Assembly (NCBI GenBank): GCA_029552945.1
Contig: JAKPDD010000023.1
Coordinates: 1 to 64,000, forward strand
Length of the DNA: 64,000 nucleotides
Origin: Spirochaetota bacterium
Lineage (GTDB): Bacteria; Spirochaetota; GWB1-36-13; JAKPDD01
Direction: 5' to 3'
Positions 17,999 to 27,019 of this stretch are shown here, one piece after another (position 1 is the first letter of the stretch; every line of letters starts with the position of its first letter). Made by a program: the position numbers and the translations under genes. The notes under the pieces are model-generated. The model made no database searches, was not told where the DNA came from, and saw only the letters and a list, made by a program, of their open reading frames with translations.

Positions 17999-18981
17999 TC
18001 ATGGTATTGTATGATTCAATACCATTTGAATTTGAACTGAACCTGTATAATCCCTTACACCAAAATGCCCGTAAGGTACAGTACTATAACTTTTAGTCCC
18101 AGTCTGTCCATTTATATCACTTGTATGAACATACCATACATAACAATATGTTGGGAAGCTTGGATAACATACAACCTCATCAACCCAGCTTTTTATTGAA
18201 TAAATATAACTTGCAACCTGTCCTGATGAACCATATGTAAGATCATCTATAAATGGGTTATCAATTGAAAGTCCATTAGCCCAGCATGTGTATGTTGCAA
18301 CAGCTGTTCCACCATCCCACCATCCGCAGGAATTGAGCCCTCTATTACCACCTGCTATACCAACAAAAGTATCAATTGATGTCTTTATACTTGAACCTAA
18401 GTTAACTGCAGTACCACTCCTGTCATAAGTATTGTAAGCATTGCCACCAACTATTGCCTTTCTTGCAAGTGTAACTCCCATTGAGTGTGCTATAACGTCA
18501 ACTTTTGATTTACCAGTATATGTCTTTACAGCTGAAATAAGTCTTCTTATCTTTGTCATATAATCAGCCTTATGGTGATTGTAAGCCGCATTACTTGCTC
18601 CTTTAAGTCCCCAACCAATAGCATAAAGTTCTACCGGATAATAACCATAGTTTCTAAAGTCTGACCTTACTGTTGACCAGCTTTGAGCATAATCACCATT
18701 ACCATGCACAAATATAACAGGGTCCCACACAGCTCCGCAGTCAGTTGAAGAAGCTTTTCCACCCCATCCTTCTGATGATGCTATATCAGAGTAGCCATTA
18801 TTGTTAAGCCATGTCTTAAAGTCATTCCCCATGCAGCAGAACCATTTGAACCTACTCCTGGATCTGTATAACTACAAGCCCTATCATCTTTTACACCCAC
18901 TTGTTCACCAGTTGGTACATCCATTTTAGCACATGCAACAACCATAGCAAGTGCTAAAATCACCATTAAAATTTTTTTCAT
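17999..18981 (-). pseudogene. Secreted lipoprotein lipase (class 2 type), split by a -1 frameshift
   Basis: Two overlapping frames together encode one protein. The first (start at 18981, good GGAGG site) gives a lipoprotein signal peptide MKKILMVILALAMVVAC and a short linker ending GSNGSAAWG. The second, one frame away, continues with NDFKTWLNNNGYS and an alpha/beta-hydrolase domain: FVHGNGDYAQSWS oxyanion region, the nucleophile elbow IAHSMGVTLAR with an Ala-His-Ser-Met-Gly pattern as in Bacillus-type LipA, and a C-terminal HFGVRD His. The break lies at a run of four G bases (18829-18832, complement); five would restore the frame. It could be a recent mutation, a phase-variable or slippery site, or a sequencing error. 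The catalytic residues are intact, so the gene is likely young or still expressed in some cells. Confidence 0.75.
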
Positions 18982-19251
18982 TGTAACCTCCGACAACTTT
19001 AATTATTTAAATAAACACATTTTATCAATGTCAAAAAGTGTGCCAATAATATATTTGTATAATATATTTTACATTTAAATCATTCATATTAAATGATATT
19101 TTAATGACATTAATAAAATTAATAAACCTTATTTTTTGTAAAAAAATACAAAAATGATGCTATTTACCTACATTTTTAGGTAAAAATGTCAAAATAGATT
19201 AATTTGCTGATAAATACAGAGAAATTTAATATTTTTAATATTGACATTTTG

Positions 19252-20232
19252 TCAAAACATGCCGTAAAACTTATACCCACACGAACATCTTCCTTTAAAA
19301 TTATCAATTATTTTTACATGGTATCCTCTTCTCTCTATTAAAAGTTTTCCACACTTAGGACAAACTGTATTATTATGTTCAAGAACATTACCAAGATAAA
19401 CATACTCCATCTCTTTGGAAGCTATAAGATAAAACTCTTCCATTTTTTTAATGTTAGTTGGAGGAGCATCAAACTTATAAGAAGGAAAATACCTTGATAT
19501 ATGAAAAGGGATAAGTCTTGATATAACTGAAACTCTTTTTAAAATCTCAGAGAAAATATATGGGTCTTCATTTTCAGCAGTTAGAACAAGATAGGTAACC
19601 TCAACATGAATACCTTTATTAAAGGCACTCTCTATTGTTTGTAATACAGGGTCTATATCACCACTACACAACCTTTTATAAAACTCTGAATCACCTTTAA
19701 GATCAATATTCATAGCATCTATATAATATGAAAGTTTTTCCCATGGTTCTTTATTATAGTAACCATTTGTAACAAGTACATTTTTAATGCTTTCCTTTCT
19801 GGCAAGTTCTACAGTTTCAATTAAAAACTCATACCATATATAAGGTTCATTATATGTATAAGCAATCATATCTGAATATGTTTTAGCAAGTTCAATAATT
19901 TTTGAAGGAGTAATCTCACCGTATTTCTCTTTGGAGGCCTTATTTCTGGCTATAGTATAATTTTGACAAAACTGGCAATTAAGAGAACAACCAAAAGTAC
20001 CAACAGAAAATATTTGAGAGCCAGGATAAAAATGATATAAAGGTTTTTTTTCAATAGGGTCAATATTTACACTTGACACAACACCATAATTTAATGAATA
20101 TAATTTACCATCAATATTTTTTCGATTTAGACAGAATCCACAATCTCCACTTTTTAAAACACAAAAGTGAGGACAGAGAATACACTTTACCACATTATCA
20201 TTTAATTTTTCATAAAATAGTGCTTCTTTCAT
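19252..20232 (-). CDS. amrS: AmmeMemoRadiSam-type radical SAM enzyme (PflA-like)
   Basis: The 326-residue protein is a radical SAM enzyme with the 4Fe-4S motif CSLNCQFC near residue 82 in a GTFGCSLNCQFCQNY context typical of the AmrS family. It has an additional N-terminal CPHFC/GDCGFC cysteine cluster and a C-terminal zinc-ribbon-like CPKCGK and CSCG pair, as in the family. Its partners MEMO and AMMECR1 are not in the window. The exact reaction is unknown; the family is related to pyruvate formate-lyase activases. Its ATG overlaps the pyrD stop (ATGA), so the two are transcribed together. Confidence 0.88.
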   Translation of the reverse strand: MKEALFYEKLNDNVVKCILCPHFCVLKSGDCGFCLNRKNIDGKLYSLNYGVVSSVNIDPIEKKPLYHFYPGSQIFSVGTFGCSLNCQFCQNYTIARNKASKEKYGEITPSKIIELAKTYSDMIAYTYNEPYIWYEFLIETVELARKESIKNVLVTNGYYNKEPWEKLSYYIDAMNIDLKGDSEFYKRLCSGDIDPVLQTIESAFNKGIHVEVTYLVLTAENEDPYIFSEILKRVSVISRLIPFHISRYFPSYKFDAPPTNIKKMEEFYLIASKEMEYVYLGNVLEHNNTVCPKCGKLLIERRGYHVKIIDNFKGRCSCGYKFYGMF

Positions 20233-21290
20233 TTATGATATATCCCACATGCTTTATTTAAATCAAGACCATCTTTTTTTAACAACATAACAAGTTCTTT
20301 AAGTATCTTTTTTATTAATCCAGGCCCTTCAAAGACCATACCAGTATAAACCTGAACAAGAGATGCTCCCAATTTAATTTTTTCATATGCATCTTTACCA
20401 TTAAATATTCCGCCAAGGCCTACTATTTTAAACCTTCCTTCACTCTTTTTATAAAGATAATTTATAGTTTTATTAGAATATTTTTCAAGGAGCTTACCAC
20501 TTATCCCACCTTTGTAAACTTTCTTAGGGTTAATTTTAGTAAGGTCTTTTATAAGATTTGTAGCAACAACACCGTCTATATTATAATCTAAAACATTTTT
20601 TACTATAACATCAAGTTCCAATTCTTCAAGGTCTGGGCCTATTTTAATAAGTATTGGCTTTTTTTTATAGTTATTTTCCTGAATCTTCTCAAGCAATTTG
20701 GGCAACATATTTAAGTTAAAAAAACATATATTATTAATGTTTGGACAACTTACATTTATCTCAAAATAATCTGGAAGTTCATATAAAGTTTTAAAAGACT
20801 TAAGATAATCATCAACAACTTCACTTTCATCTATATCTGTTGTCCTTGCAATACTTATACCTAAAGGAATAGTTGACCTCTTTTTCTTTTTTTTAAATAT
20901 CTCATAAAAACTTAAAGCACCTTTACTATTTAATCCAAGGTTTACCTGCAAAGACCTCTCATCTATAAGTCTAAAAAGTCTTGGTTTAGGATTCCCTGGT
21001 TGAGGGCTATAAACAACAGAACCAATAGTTGCAAAACCAAAACCATAAGATCCCCATATATCTAAGGCCTTCCCATCTTTATCACAGCCTGCTGGAAGTC
21101 CCACCGGATTATTAAACTTTATACCAAAGACCTCTGTTTCCAATAACGGCTCACTATAATTAAAAAACAGTTTTATAATCTTGTTAAGCCTTAAACTGCT
21201 TAAGACTGATTGACTTATTATTGTAAAGCTATGAGCAGTTTCAGGTTCCATCATAAAAAGGAAAGGTTTTATTAGATTTTTATATATCAT
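20229..21290 (-). CDS. pyrD: Dihydroorotate dehydrogenase, class 2-like with Cys base
   Basis: PyrD oxidises dihydroorotate to orotate in pyrimidine synthesis. This 353-residue protein has the class 2 (quinone, membrane-associated) architecture: the N-terminal helical extension MIYKNLIKPFLFMMEPETAH, NPVGLPAGCDKDG, GSVVYSPQPGNPKPRLFRL, and flavin-binding GLGGIFNG with ASLVQVYTGMVFEGPGLI. The catalytic-base motif reads NVSCPN, where class 2 enzymes normally have NxSSPN with a Ser base; Cys is typical of class 1 enzymes. So the architecture is class 2 but the base is class 1-like. It has no obvious ribosome binding site. It is followed directly by amrS. Confidence 0.92.
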   Translation of the reverse strand: MIYKNLIKPFLFMMEPETAHSFTIISQSVLSSLRLNKIIKLFFNYSEPLLETEVFGIKFNNPVGLPAGCDKDGKALDIWGSYGFGFATIGSVVYSPQPGNPKPRLFRLIDERSLQVNLGLNSKGALSFYEIFKKKKKRSTIPLGISIARTTDIDESEVVDDYLKSFKTLYELPDYFEINVSCPNINNICFFNLNMLPKLLEKIQENNYKKKPILIKIGPDLEELELDVIVKNVLDYNIDGVVATNLIKDLTKINPKKVYKGGISGKLLEKYSNKTINYLYKKSEGRFKIVGLGGIFNGKDAYEKIKLGASLVQVYTGMVFEGPGLIKKILKELVMLLKKDGLDLNKACGIYHK

Positions 21291-21457
21291 AGGAGGCTAC
21301 ACCCTTATTTATTTTACATTAATATAATTTAAAAAATTTTATAATAAAATTTTAATATTAAACAAAAAAACTGAAGACCAGAGTTAATTATATGATATTT
21401 AAAAAAGAGTTGAGTGTTAAATTTAAAATCTAAATGATACTTTTATAAGGAGAAAAA

Positions 21458-22144
21458 TTGGAAGAAGCTCTTATAATTGGACTAGGTGTATTTGGTAAGT
21501 CTGTGGCAGAAAACCTATATAAAGCTGGAATTCAGGTAACAGCTATAGATATACATGAGGAATCGTTGCAGGAAGTAGCAGAATATTTAAAAGAGGGATT
21601 AAAACTTGATGCAACTATAGAAGGAAATATTAAAATGCTTGGTATAGAAAGATTTGACATAGTATTTGTGTGTATAGGCGAAAATATGCAGTCAAGCTTT
21701 ATTATAACGCGTCTACTAAATAAGAACGGTGCTAAAAGGATAATAGCAAGAAGCAACTCAGCAATACAATCAGAAATACTTATGAAATTGGGAGCAAGTA
21801 AAGTTGTAATGCCAGAGATAGATATGGGTAAACAGGTTGTTGAAGAAATTACAACAAACTTTGAAAAGATTTTTAAACTCTCGGATAATATTGTAGTTGC
21901 AACTATCTCGGTAGAAAACAAGCTAATTGGTAAAAGTTTAATAGAACTTAATATAAGAAACAAATATAACATAAATATTGTAGCTATAGAAAAAAGATAT
22001 ATAGAGGATACTTCTGAAGGAGAAAAAATAAAATTTAGAGGAATAAAAATACCAAAAGCAGATTATACATTTGAAAAATATGATTTAATCTATGTTATTG
22101 GTGAAAAGAAAGATATTGAAAGGTTTATAGATGAAACAAAATAG
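21458..22144 (+). CDS. trkA: TrkA/KtrA-type potassium uptake regulatory protein
   Basis: The 228-residue protein has one RCK N domain (Rossmann fold, GLGVFGKSVAENLYKAG at the N-terminus, AIDIHEE nucleotide-binding end of strand 2, and ARSNSAIQSEILMKLGASKVVMPE) and one C-terminal RCK C domain (GKSLIELNIRNKYNINIVAI). It gates a Trk/Ktr-type potassium channel in response to NAD(H) or ATP/ADP. No channel subunit gene is next to it. The start codon is TTG with AAGGAG well placed. It overlaps the next gene by 14 bases. Confidence 0.92.
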   Translation: MEEALIIGLGVFGKSVAENLYKAGIQVTAIDIHEESLQEVAEYLKEGLKLDATIEGNIKMLGIERFDIVFVCIGENMQSSFIITRLLNKNGAKRIIARSNSAIQSEILMKLGASKVVMPEIDMGKQVVEEITTNFEKIFKLSDNIVVATISVENKLIGKSLIELNIRNKYNINIVAIEKRYIEDTSEGEKIKFRGIKIPKADYTFEKYDLIYVIGEKKDIERFIDETK

Positions 22145-22844
22145 AGGTATAAGAATAAATAGATACCTTGCTATCTGTGGACTCGGTTCAAGAAGAAAAT
22201 GTGAGAAACTAATAGAAGAGGGGCAAATAAAAATAAATAACAAAATAGCACTTTTATCAGATACAGTTAGTAAAGAAGATAAAGTATTTTTTAATAATAA
22301 CTTATTGAAACCAGAAGAAAAAAGCTATTACATATTATATAAACCACCCTTTGTAGTATCAACACTAAATGATCCTCAGGGAAGAAAGACAATAAAGGAT
22401 TTTATAAAAAATATTGATAAAAGAGTATATCCTGTAGGACGGCTTGACTTTGAATCAGAAGGAATTATAATATTAACTAATGATGGGGATCTGTCTCACA
22501 GACTGTTACATCCGAAGTATGATATTGAGAAAGAGTATATTGTATATGTTGATAAATTCTTAACAGAAGAAGAGGAAAAAATTTTCGAAAGAGGGGTAAA
22601 ACTGGAAGAAGGTATCACGAGAGAATGTAAATTATATAAAGAAAAAAACTTCTACAGAGTAATAATAAGACAGGGTTGGTATAGACAGATAAGAAGAATG
22701 TTTGCTTACTTTGGAGCAAACGTAACTTTCCTTAAAAGAATAAGGATTGCCAATATAAATATAGGGTCCTTAAAAAAAGGAGAAATAAGAAGAATAGAAA
22801 TAAATGAGCTTAAAGAGCTAAGAAAAATTGTCTTTAAGTCTTAA
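22131..22844 (+). CDS. rRNA pseudouridine synthase, RsuA/RluB family
   Basis: The 237-residue protein has an N-terminal S4 RNA-binding domain (IRINRYLAICGLGSRRKCEKLIEEG) and the pseudouridine synthase core with the catalytic Asp in VGRLDFESEGIIILTNDGDL near residue 103, KEYIVYV, and GWYRQIRRMF. It isomerises a uridine in 16S (RsuA) or 23S (RluB) rRNA; sequence alone does not decide, but the short length and lack of a charged tail fit either. It overlaps trkA and ends 12 bases before a convergent gene. Confidence 0.92.
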   Translation: MKQNRGIRINRYLAICGLGSRRKCEKLIEEGQIKINNKIALLSDTVSKEDKVFFNNNLLKPEEKSYYILYKPPFVVSTLNDPQGRKTIKDFIKNIDKRVYPVGRLDFESEGIIILTNDGDLSHRLLHPKYDIEKEYIVYVDKFLTEEEEKIFERGVKLEEGITRECKLYKEKNFYRVIIRQGWYRQIRRMFAYFGANVTFLKRIRIANINIGSLKKGEIRRIEINELKELRKIVFKS

Positions 22845-22855
22845 AATAGAGTCTT

Positions 22856-23320
22856 TTATTTTATACCCTCATTTCTACCAATTTCAAATGCTTTAATATT
22901 CTCGTCATAAAACTTTTTTATATTATTTCTAAAAGACTTGTACCAGGAATCAATAGACACATCGACAAGTTTAGAAAGCTTGCCTAAACCAAACATATTT
23001 AAAGACTGTGAAAAAACCTTTTTTTTGTCTTCATCAGTTAACTGTATAACTCTTGAATCCTCTTTTGCAAGATATGAATACCTTCTCGTTTCATCTTCAT
23101 TAAAAGATAGAACAATATCAGCAGAATTAACTCTTATTAAAGGTGAATAAACCTTCTTTTTACTAAACCTTACATGGGTTATAACACTCCCCCCTCTTTG
23201 AGACATGCCATGAACCTCACTCTTTTTCACATCATAGCCTTCTTCAACAAGAGCATCACATAAAACCTTGCTTGCTAAAATAGTACCCTGTCCACCTATT
23301 CCAACTATTATTATATCCAT
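22856..23320 (-). CDS. 2-oxoacid:acceptor oxidoreductase gamma subunit (IorB-like)
   Basis: The 154-residue protein shows IIIVGIGGQGTILASKVL at the N-terminus and SEVHGMSQRGGSVITHVR near residue 38, the hallmark of the gamma domain of pyruvate/2-oxoacid:ferredoxin oxidoreductases and of the beta subunit of indolepyruvate oxidoreductase. The SRGG-type motif favours the indolepyruvate or phenylpyruvate type. It is shorter than IorB (about 190-200) and no alpha/beta subunit gene is adjacent, so partners must be elsewhere. The upstream gap contains only AT-rich DNA. It is convergent with the pseudouridine synthase gene. Confidence 0.8.
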   Translation of the reverse strand: MDIIIVGIGGQGTILASKVLCDALVEEGYDVKKSEVHGMSQRGGSVITHVRFSKKKVYSPLIRVNSADIVLSFNEDETRRYSYLAKEDSRVIQLTDEDKKKVFSQSLNMFGLGKLSKLVDVSIDSWYKSFRNNIKKFYDENIKAFEIGRNEGIK

Positions 23321-23529
23321 TTTAGTTCCCTTAAAAATTTTTGTAGTTATAAAATTTATAAAATTACCTTTTTTTAATAAAATTTTAAGTTTACTTTTAA
23401 TTGTCTGTTAAATCGACATTGTATACAACCATTAATAAATCTAATTGAATGTAAAATTTAAGGAATAGATACCACTTTTGTTAAATGGACAAAATTTTAC
23501 TAGAAAAAGGTAGTAATAAGTAATAAGAT

Positions 23530-24099
23530 TTATAAAATAAAAGACTTGAAAAGCTGCACAAAAATAAAAAAACTACTTAATCCAGATATTAGGATAATAA
23601 ACATTAAGGTAATAACTACCAATAGACTTACTAATGGCATAAGAAAATAAAAATTAGTGTTTTTTCTTGTAATTTTTTTAAAAAACTTCTTTCTAAGAAA
23701 GATAGAATGTATCATAGGTATAAAAAGGAATAAAAAATCAATACCATATAAACCTTTAAAAAGGTTAGACAAAGGTAAAAATATAAAATATGGGTACAAT
23801 GAGAGTACATTAATAGAAACTATAGTCTTAAAATCAAGATTAGAAAAATTATTAGATACAAAAGAAAAAATAATAGATGTTTTAATTAACAAAAGAAAAT
23901 CAAATAAAAATGAAATAAAAAAAATTATCAAAAAATTAAATCCAACATCAATAAGATTAAAAAGAGTTGAAACACAATAAAAATAGGCTAAAGTTGAGAA
24001 AGAAGAAAGGAAAAAATAAAAATATTTTTTATTATAATAAAGTCTTAAAAAAGCAAGCGGAGAATAAAAAGGCATTGCAATAAGCATCAATATATTCAA
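23530..24099 (-). CDS. Polytopic membrane protein, Yip1-like
   Basis: The 189-residue protein has about five hydrophobic segments, a start MPFYSPLAFLRL and a conserved-looking NVLSLYPYFIFLPLS segment; this resembles Yip1-domain membrane proteins but I hold that weakly. No catalytic residues are seen. Its ATG overlaps the sppA stop by 4 bases, so it belongs to the TPR-sppA operon and may act in membrane or envelope maintenance. Confidence 0.65.
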   Translation of the reverse strand: MNILMLIAMPFYSPLAFLRLYYNKKYFYFFLSSFSTLAYFYCVSTLFNLIDVGFNFLIIFFISFLFDFLLLIKTSIIFSFVSNNFSNLDFKTIVSINVLSLYPYFIFLPLSNLFKGLYGIDFLFLFIPMIHSIFLRKKFFKKITRKNTNFYFLMPLVSLLVVITLMFIILISGLSSFFIFVQLFKSFIL

Positions 24100-24974
24100 T
24101 TTTCACCCCTATAAAAATAATAATATAAAGGAAGATTTATATAGTTTATAAAATCAATATTACTTGAATTGCTAATTAACTTTTTTATAAACTCCATTTG
24201 TGAGGACTCAGTTTCAACAAAATCAACTTCACCGAATATTCCTCTAAAATAATTTTTTACTGTGTTGATATTTCCAACCTCATCAATAAGCCCAAGTTCT
24301 TTTGCCTGAATACCTAAAAAAACTCTTCCATCAGCAATCTCTTTTAATTTTTCTTTTGTTATTTTACCCGAGCGGGAAGCAAGTACATCATCAAAAAACA
24401 TCTGATAAGATTTCAAAACAAGTTCCTGATAATATTTTTTTTCAGATGGTGTAAGTTCTTTAAAAGGAGAAAGACTATCCTTCATTTCACCGCTTTTTAT
24501 ATTAACCTGTTTTATTCCCAACTTTTTTGCAATCTCAGTAAAGTCCCAACCAGGTATTATAACACCTATACTTCCTAGTATACTCCCAGGATTTGCAACA
24601 ATATAATCACACGCCATTGCTATATAGAAAGCCCCACTTGCTCCAATATCTCCAATAGAACATCCAAATATAATATTGTTTTTTGTTCTTACCTCTTTTA
24701 TGTAATTATATAACGATTGACTTGAACCAACAGTACCACCTGGGGAGTTTATTTTAATTAATATACCCTTAAAGCCATTATTTATAGATGTTTCAATCTT
24801 CTTTAATATTTCAGTTTCACTTGCAAAATTAATAGTGCCAGTAATGTCTATTATAGCTACTTTGTTTCCAGCAGACTTTGAATAATTATAATAACCAACT
24901 CTAAAAACTGTTAATAAGATTGAAACAATAATTAATATAGAAAAAAGAATCATCTTTCTTTCGTTTTTTTTCAT
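24096..24974 (-). CDS. sppA: Signal peptide peptidase SppA
   Basis: SppA is a membrane-anchored serine protease of the S49 family that degrades cleaved signal peptides. The 292-residue protein has an N-terminal transmembrane anchor (residues about 8-27), the INSPGGTVGSS segment, the catalytic Ser in GDIGASGAFYIA near residue 113 and the Lys general base in NIKSGEMKD near 165. This is the short, single-domain form, which assembles as an octamer in Gram-positives. It follows a TPR gene by 12 bases and is coupled to the membrane protein gene downstream. Confidence 0.92.
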   Translation of the reverse strand: MKKNERKMILFSILIIVSILLTVFRVGYYNYSKSAGNKVAIIDITGTINFASETEILKKIETSINNGFKGILIKINSPGGTVGSSQSLYNYIKEVRTKNNIIFGCSIGDIGASGAFYIAMACDYIVANPGSILGSIGVIIPGWDFTEIAKKLGIKQVNIKSGEMKDSLSPFKELTPSEKKYYQELVLKSYQMFFDDVLASRSGKITKEKLKEIADGRVFLGIQAKELGLIDEVGNINTVKNYFRGIFGEVDFVETESSQMEFIKKLISNSSNIDFINYINLPLYYYFYRGEN

Positions 24975-24986
24975 AGCATTCCTCTA

Positions 24987-25700
24987 TTAAGTTTTTTCAA
25001 CAACTATTGTAATATGTTTTTTAATATCCTCATTTTCAGGTGCAATCTGGAAAGCCTTTTTAAGATACTCTTCAGCCTTTTTATATTCACCAATTTTAAA
25101 ATACCCCCACCCAACACTATCAAGAATACTTGGATCAAAAGGATCTTTTTCAAGTGCTTTAAGACATAGTTTTAAGCCTTCATGGTGTTTAGAAAAATGT
25201 TCTATCATGCAGTAACCAAGTCCGTTCAATGCTGTTATATTATCTGGATTTTTTGAGAGAACCTCTTTATATATTTTAGAAGCCTCAACATAATTTTTTT
25301 CTGTATAATATATATATGCAAGCATATTTTTAAGATGAATATCATCATAATATGTCTGGATTGCATCTTTTATTAATGCCTTGGCAAGCTCATTATTTCC
25401 TGTTTTTATATAAGAAAATACAATTAATTTTACAGCAGCTGGCATATATATATTACCTATAGGCGAGTCTATTACTCTTAAAAGATAAGATATAGCAGAC
25501 CTGAAATTAGATTTTTTAATATAGTAAACACCCATAAGAAGCATAAGATGAACATTGTCAGGATCATTTTTAATCTGATATTCAAGAATCTCCTTTGCTT
25601 CTTCAAGTTTATTTTCATTAATAAAATGAATTATCTTATCTATCTCACTTTGTACCCTTTCATTACGTTTAATAATTTTTTTTGACCTGTTATCTCCCAT
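24987..25700 (-). CDS. Tetratricopeptide repeat protein
   Basis: The protein of about 237 residues has five or six TPR units (for example AAVKLIVFSYIKTGNNELAKAL, LKNMLAYIYYTEKNYVEASK, ITALNGLGYCMIE, ILDSVGWGYFKIGEYKKAEE). There is no signal peptide, so it is cytoplasmic. The ATG at 25700 with AAAGG five bases upstream is preferred to the TTG six codons earlier. TPRs mediate protein contacts; the partner is unknown. It is the first gene of an operon with sppA. Confidence 0.88.
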   Translation of the reverse strand: MGDNRSKKIIKRNERVQSEIDKIIHFINENKLEEAKEILEYQIKNDPDNVHLMLLMGVYYIKKSNFRSAISYLLRVIDSPIGNIYMPAAVKLIVFSYIKTGNNELAKALIKDAIQTYYDDIHLKNMLAYIYYTEKNYVEASKIYKEVLSKNPDNITALNGLGYCMIEHFSKHHEGLKLCLKALEKDPFDPSILDSVGWGYFKIGEYKKAEEYLKKAFQIAPENEDIKKHITIVVEKT

Positions 25701-25972
25701 TAGAACCTTTCTTAACAAATAAGATAAAAAATTTTATAATAAGAAATTTAATCAACAAATAGATAACAATTAAAAATATTTAGCATTAATAGAAAGCATA
25801 AAAATAAAAAATAAGTTGTGTATTTTATATATTAATTTAAAATTTTTTAAATAGAAGACAAATCTATTGAATAAAAAGTACAATCAATAAGTTTTATAAG
25901 AAAATTCGATTTTAAAGTTATACTCTTTTAAGGCCCATCTAAAATACTTCATCACCAATATAATTTAAAAAT

Positions 25973-27019
25973 CTATGATATTATATTAGATACAACTTTA
26001 ACAATCTTTTTAACCTGCTGATTACTTAAGGTAGGATAAATAGGTATAGAAAGATTCTGAATATATGCAAGATGTGAAACAGGAAAATCTTCTGGATTCT
26101 CACCAAGGTAAGTGTATAATGGACTTTCTACAGGTCTTTTAAGTTCTATATTATGTTCTTTTACAAGTTTTATTACTTTCTCAATTTCTTTAATCTTTAA
26201 AATATATCTAAAAAAAGAGAGTTTTCTATTTGGAAAAGATGGCGGTATAATAATACCCCTGGGTTTAAAGTTTTCATTGTAAAAATTGGCTATATTTCTT
26301 CTTACATCAATAAACTCATCAAGTCTGTTTAGTTGTGCTATACCCATCGAAGCTTGCAGATCACTCATTAAGAATGGATAAGTTGGATAATTTTTATTAG
26401 GATCTCTTGCAATTAAATTTTTTATTTTCTCATAATATAATTTATTATCAGTAAGTATTGCTCCCCCAAGTCCACCTGTTGTTATCATCTTTGTGGCATA
26501 AAAAGAAAGGTAGACAAAATCAGCATCTTTACCTGCTGGAATATTATCATAATAAGAACCTAAAACCTGAGTAGCATTATATATTATAGGAAGATTATAT
26601 TTTTTGTAAACTTTCACATCAATAGGCACTCCAAAAAGTGGTACAAGAATTATAGCTTTTACTTTTTTATCAATTTTTTTATCTATATCATCAGTGTTAA
26701 TAGAATAGTCCTCATTTATATCAACAAGAATGGGTTTAATAGAAAGGTATGAAAGAGAGTTAATAACATAAGATGGAGAATAGGCAGGAACTAGAACTGA
26801 ATCACCTTTAGCAATATTAAGACTCTTAAGTATTAAAAATAAAGATATAGTACCTGAATAGGTAGCAATTGAATATGTTTTAGCTAGAATATTTGAAAGT
26901 TTTTTTTCAAACTCAATTACAAGATTGCCTGGACCTATATAATCAGAAACCATACATTCCAGAGCAACTCTAAGGTCTTCTTTATCTATAGTAGGTTTAG
27001 AATGGTAAATATATTCCAT
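25973..27019 (-). CDS. DegT/DnrJ/EryC1/StrS-family PLP aminotransferase
   Basis: The 348-residue enzyme belongs to the family that transaminates keto-sugars for surface polysaccharides or antibiotics. Seen: GPGNLVIEFEKKLS, the family TYSGTISLFLILK pocket, LVPAYSPSYVINSL, ILVDINEDYSINTDDI, the PLP lysine in SFYATKMITTGGLGGAI near residue 182 and YNYPFLMSDLQASMGIAQL-like segment (YPFLMSDLQASMG). No other sugar nucleotide genes are adjacent, so the substrate is open. It starts one base after the rho stop, which implies co-transcription with rho. Confidence 0.88.
   Translation of the reverse strand: MEYIYHSKPTIDKEDLRVALECMVSDYIGPGNLVIEFEKKLSNILAKTYSIATYSGTISLFLILKSLNIAKGDSVLVPAYSPSYVINSLSYLSIKPILVDINEDYSINTDDIDKKIDKKVKAIILVPLFGVPIDVKVYKKYNLPIIYNATQVLGSYYDNIPAGKDADFVYLSFYATKMITTGGLGGAILTDNKLYYEKIKNLIARDPNKNYPTYPFLMSDLQASMGIAQLNRLDEFIDVRRNIANFYNENFKPRGIIIPPSFPNRKLSFFRYILKIKEIEKVIKLVKEHNIELKRPVESPLYTYLGENPEDFPVSHLAYIQNLSIPIYPTLSNQQVKKIVKVVSNIIS

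Noticed and set aside
18982-19251. Possible riboswitch or small RNA in the 270-base gap upstream of the lipase.
   Set aside because: The bases are plain AT-rich sequence without stable GC-containing stems that I can see.
21532-21972. A 146-codon frame on the minus strand inside trkA.
   Set aside because: It is antisense to both Rossmann-domain motifs of TrkA.
23657-23980. A 107-codon lysine-rich frame on the plus strand.
   Set aside because: It is the mirror of a hydrophobic membrane protein on the minus strand, whose ATGA overlap with sppA shows which strand is real.
25719-25972. Possible short gene in the gap before the TPR gene.
   Set aside because: Stop codons are frequent in all frames and no ribosome binding site with an open frame is visible.
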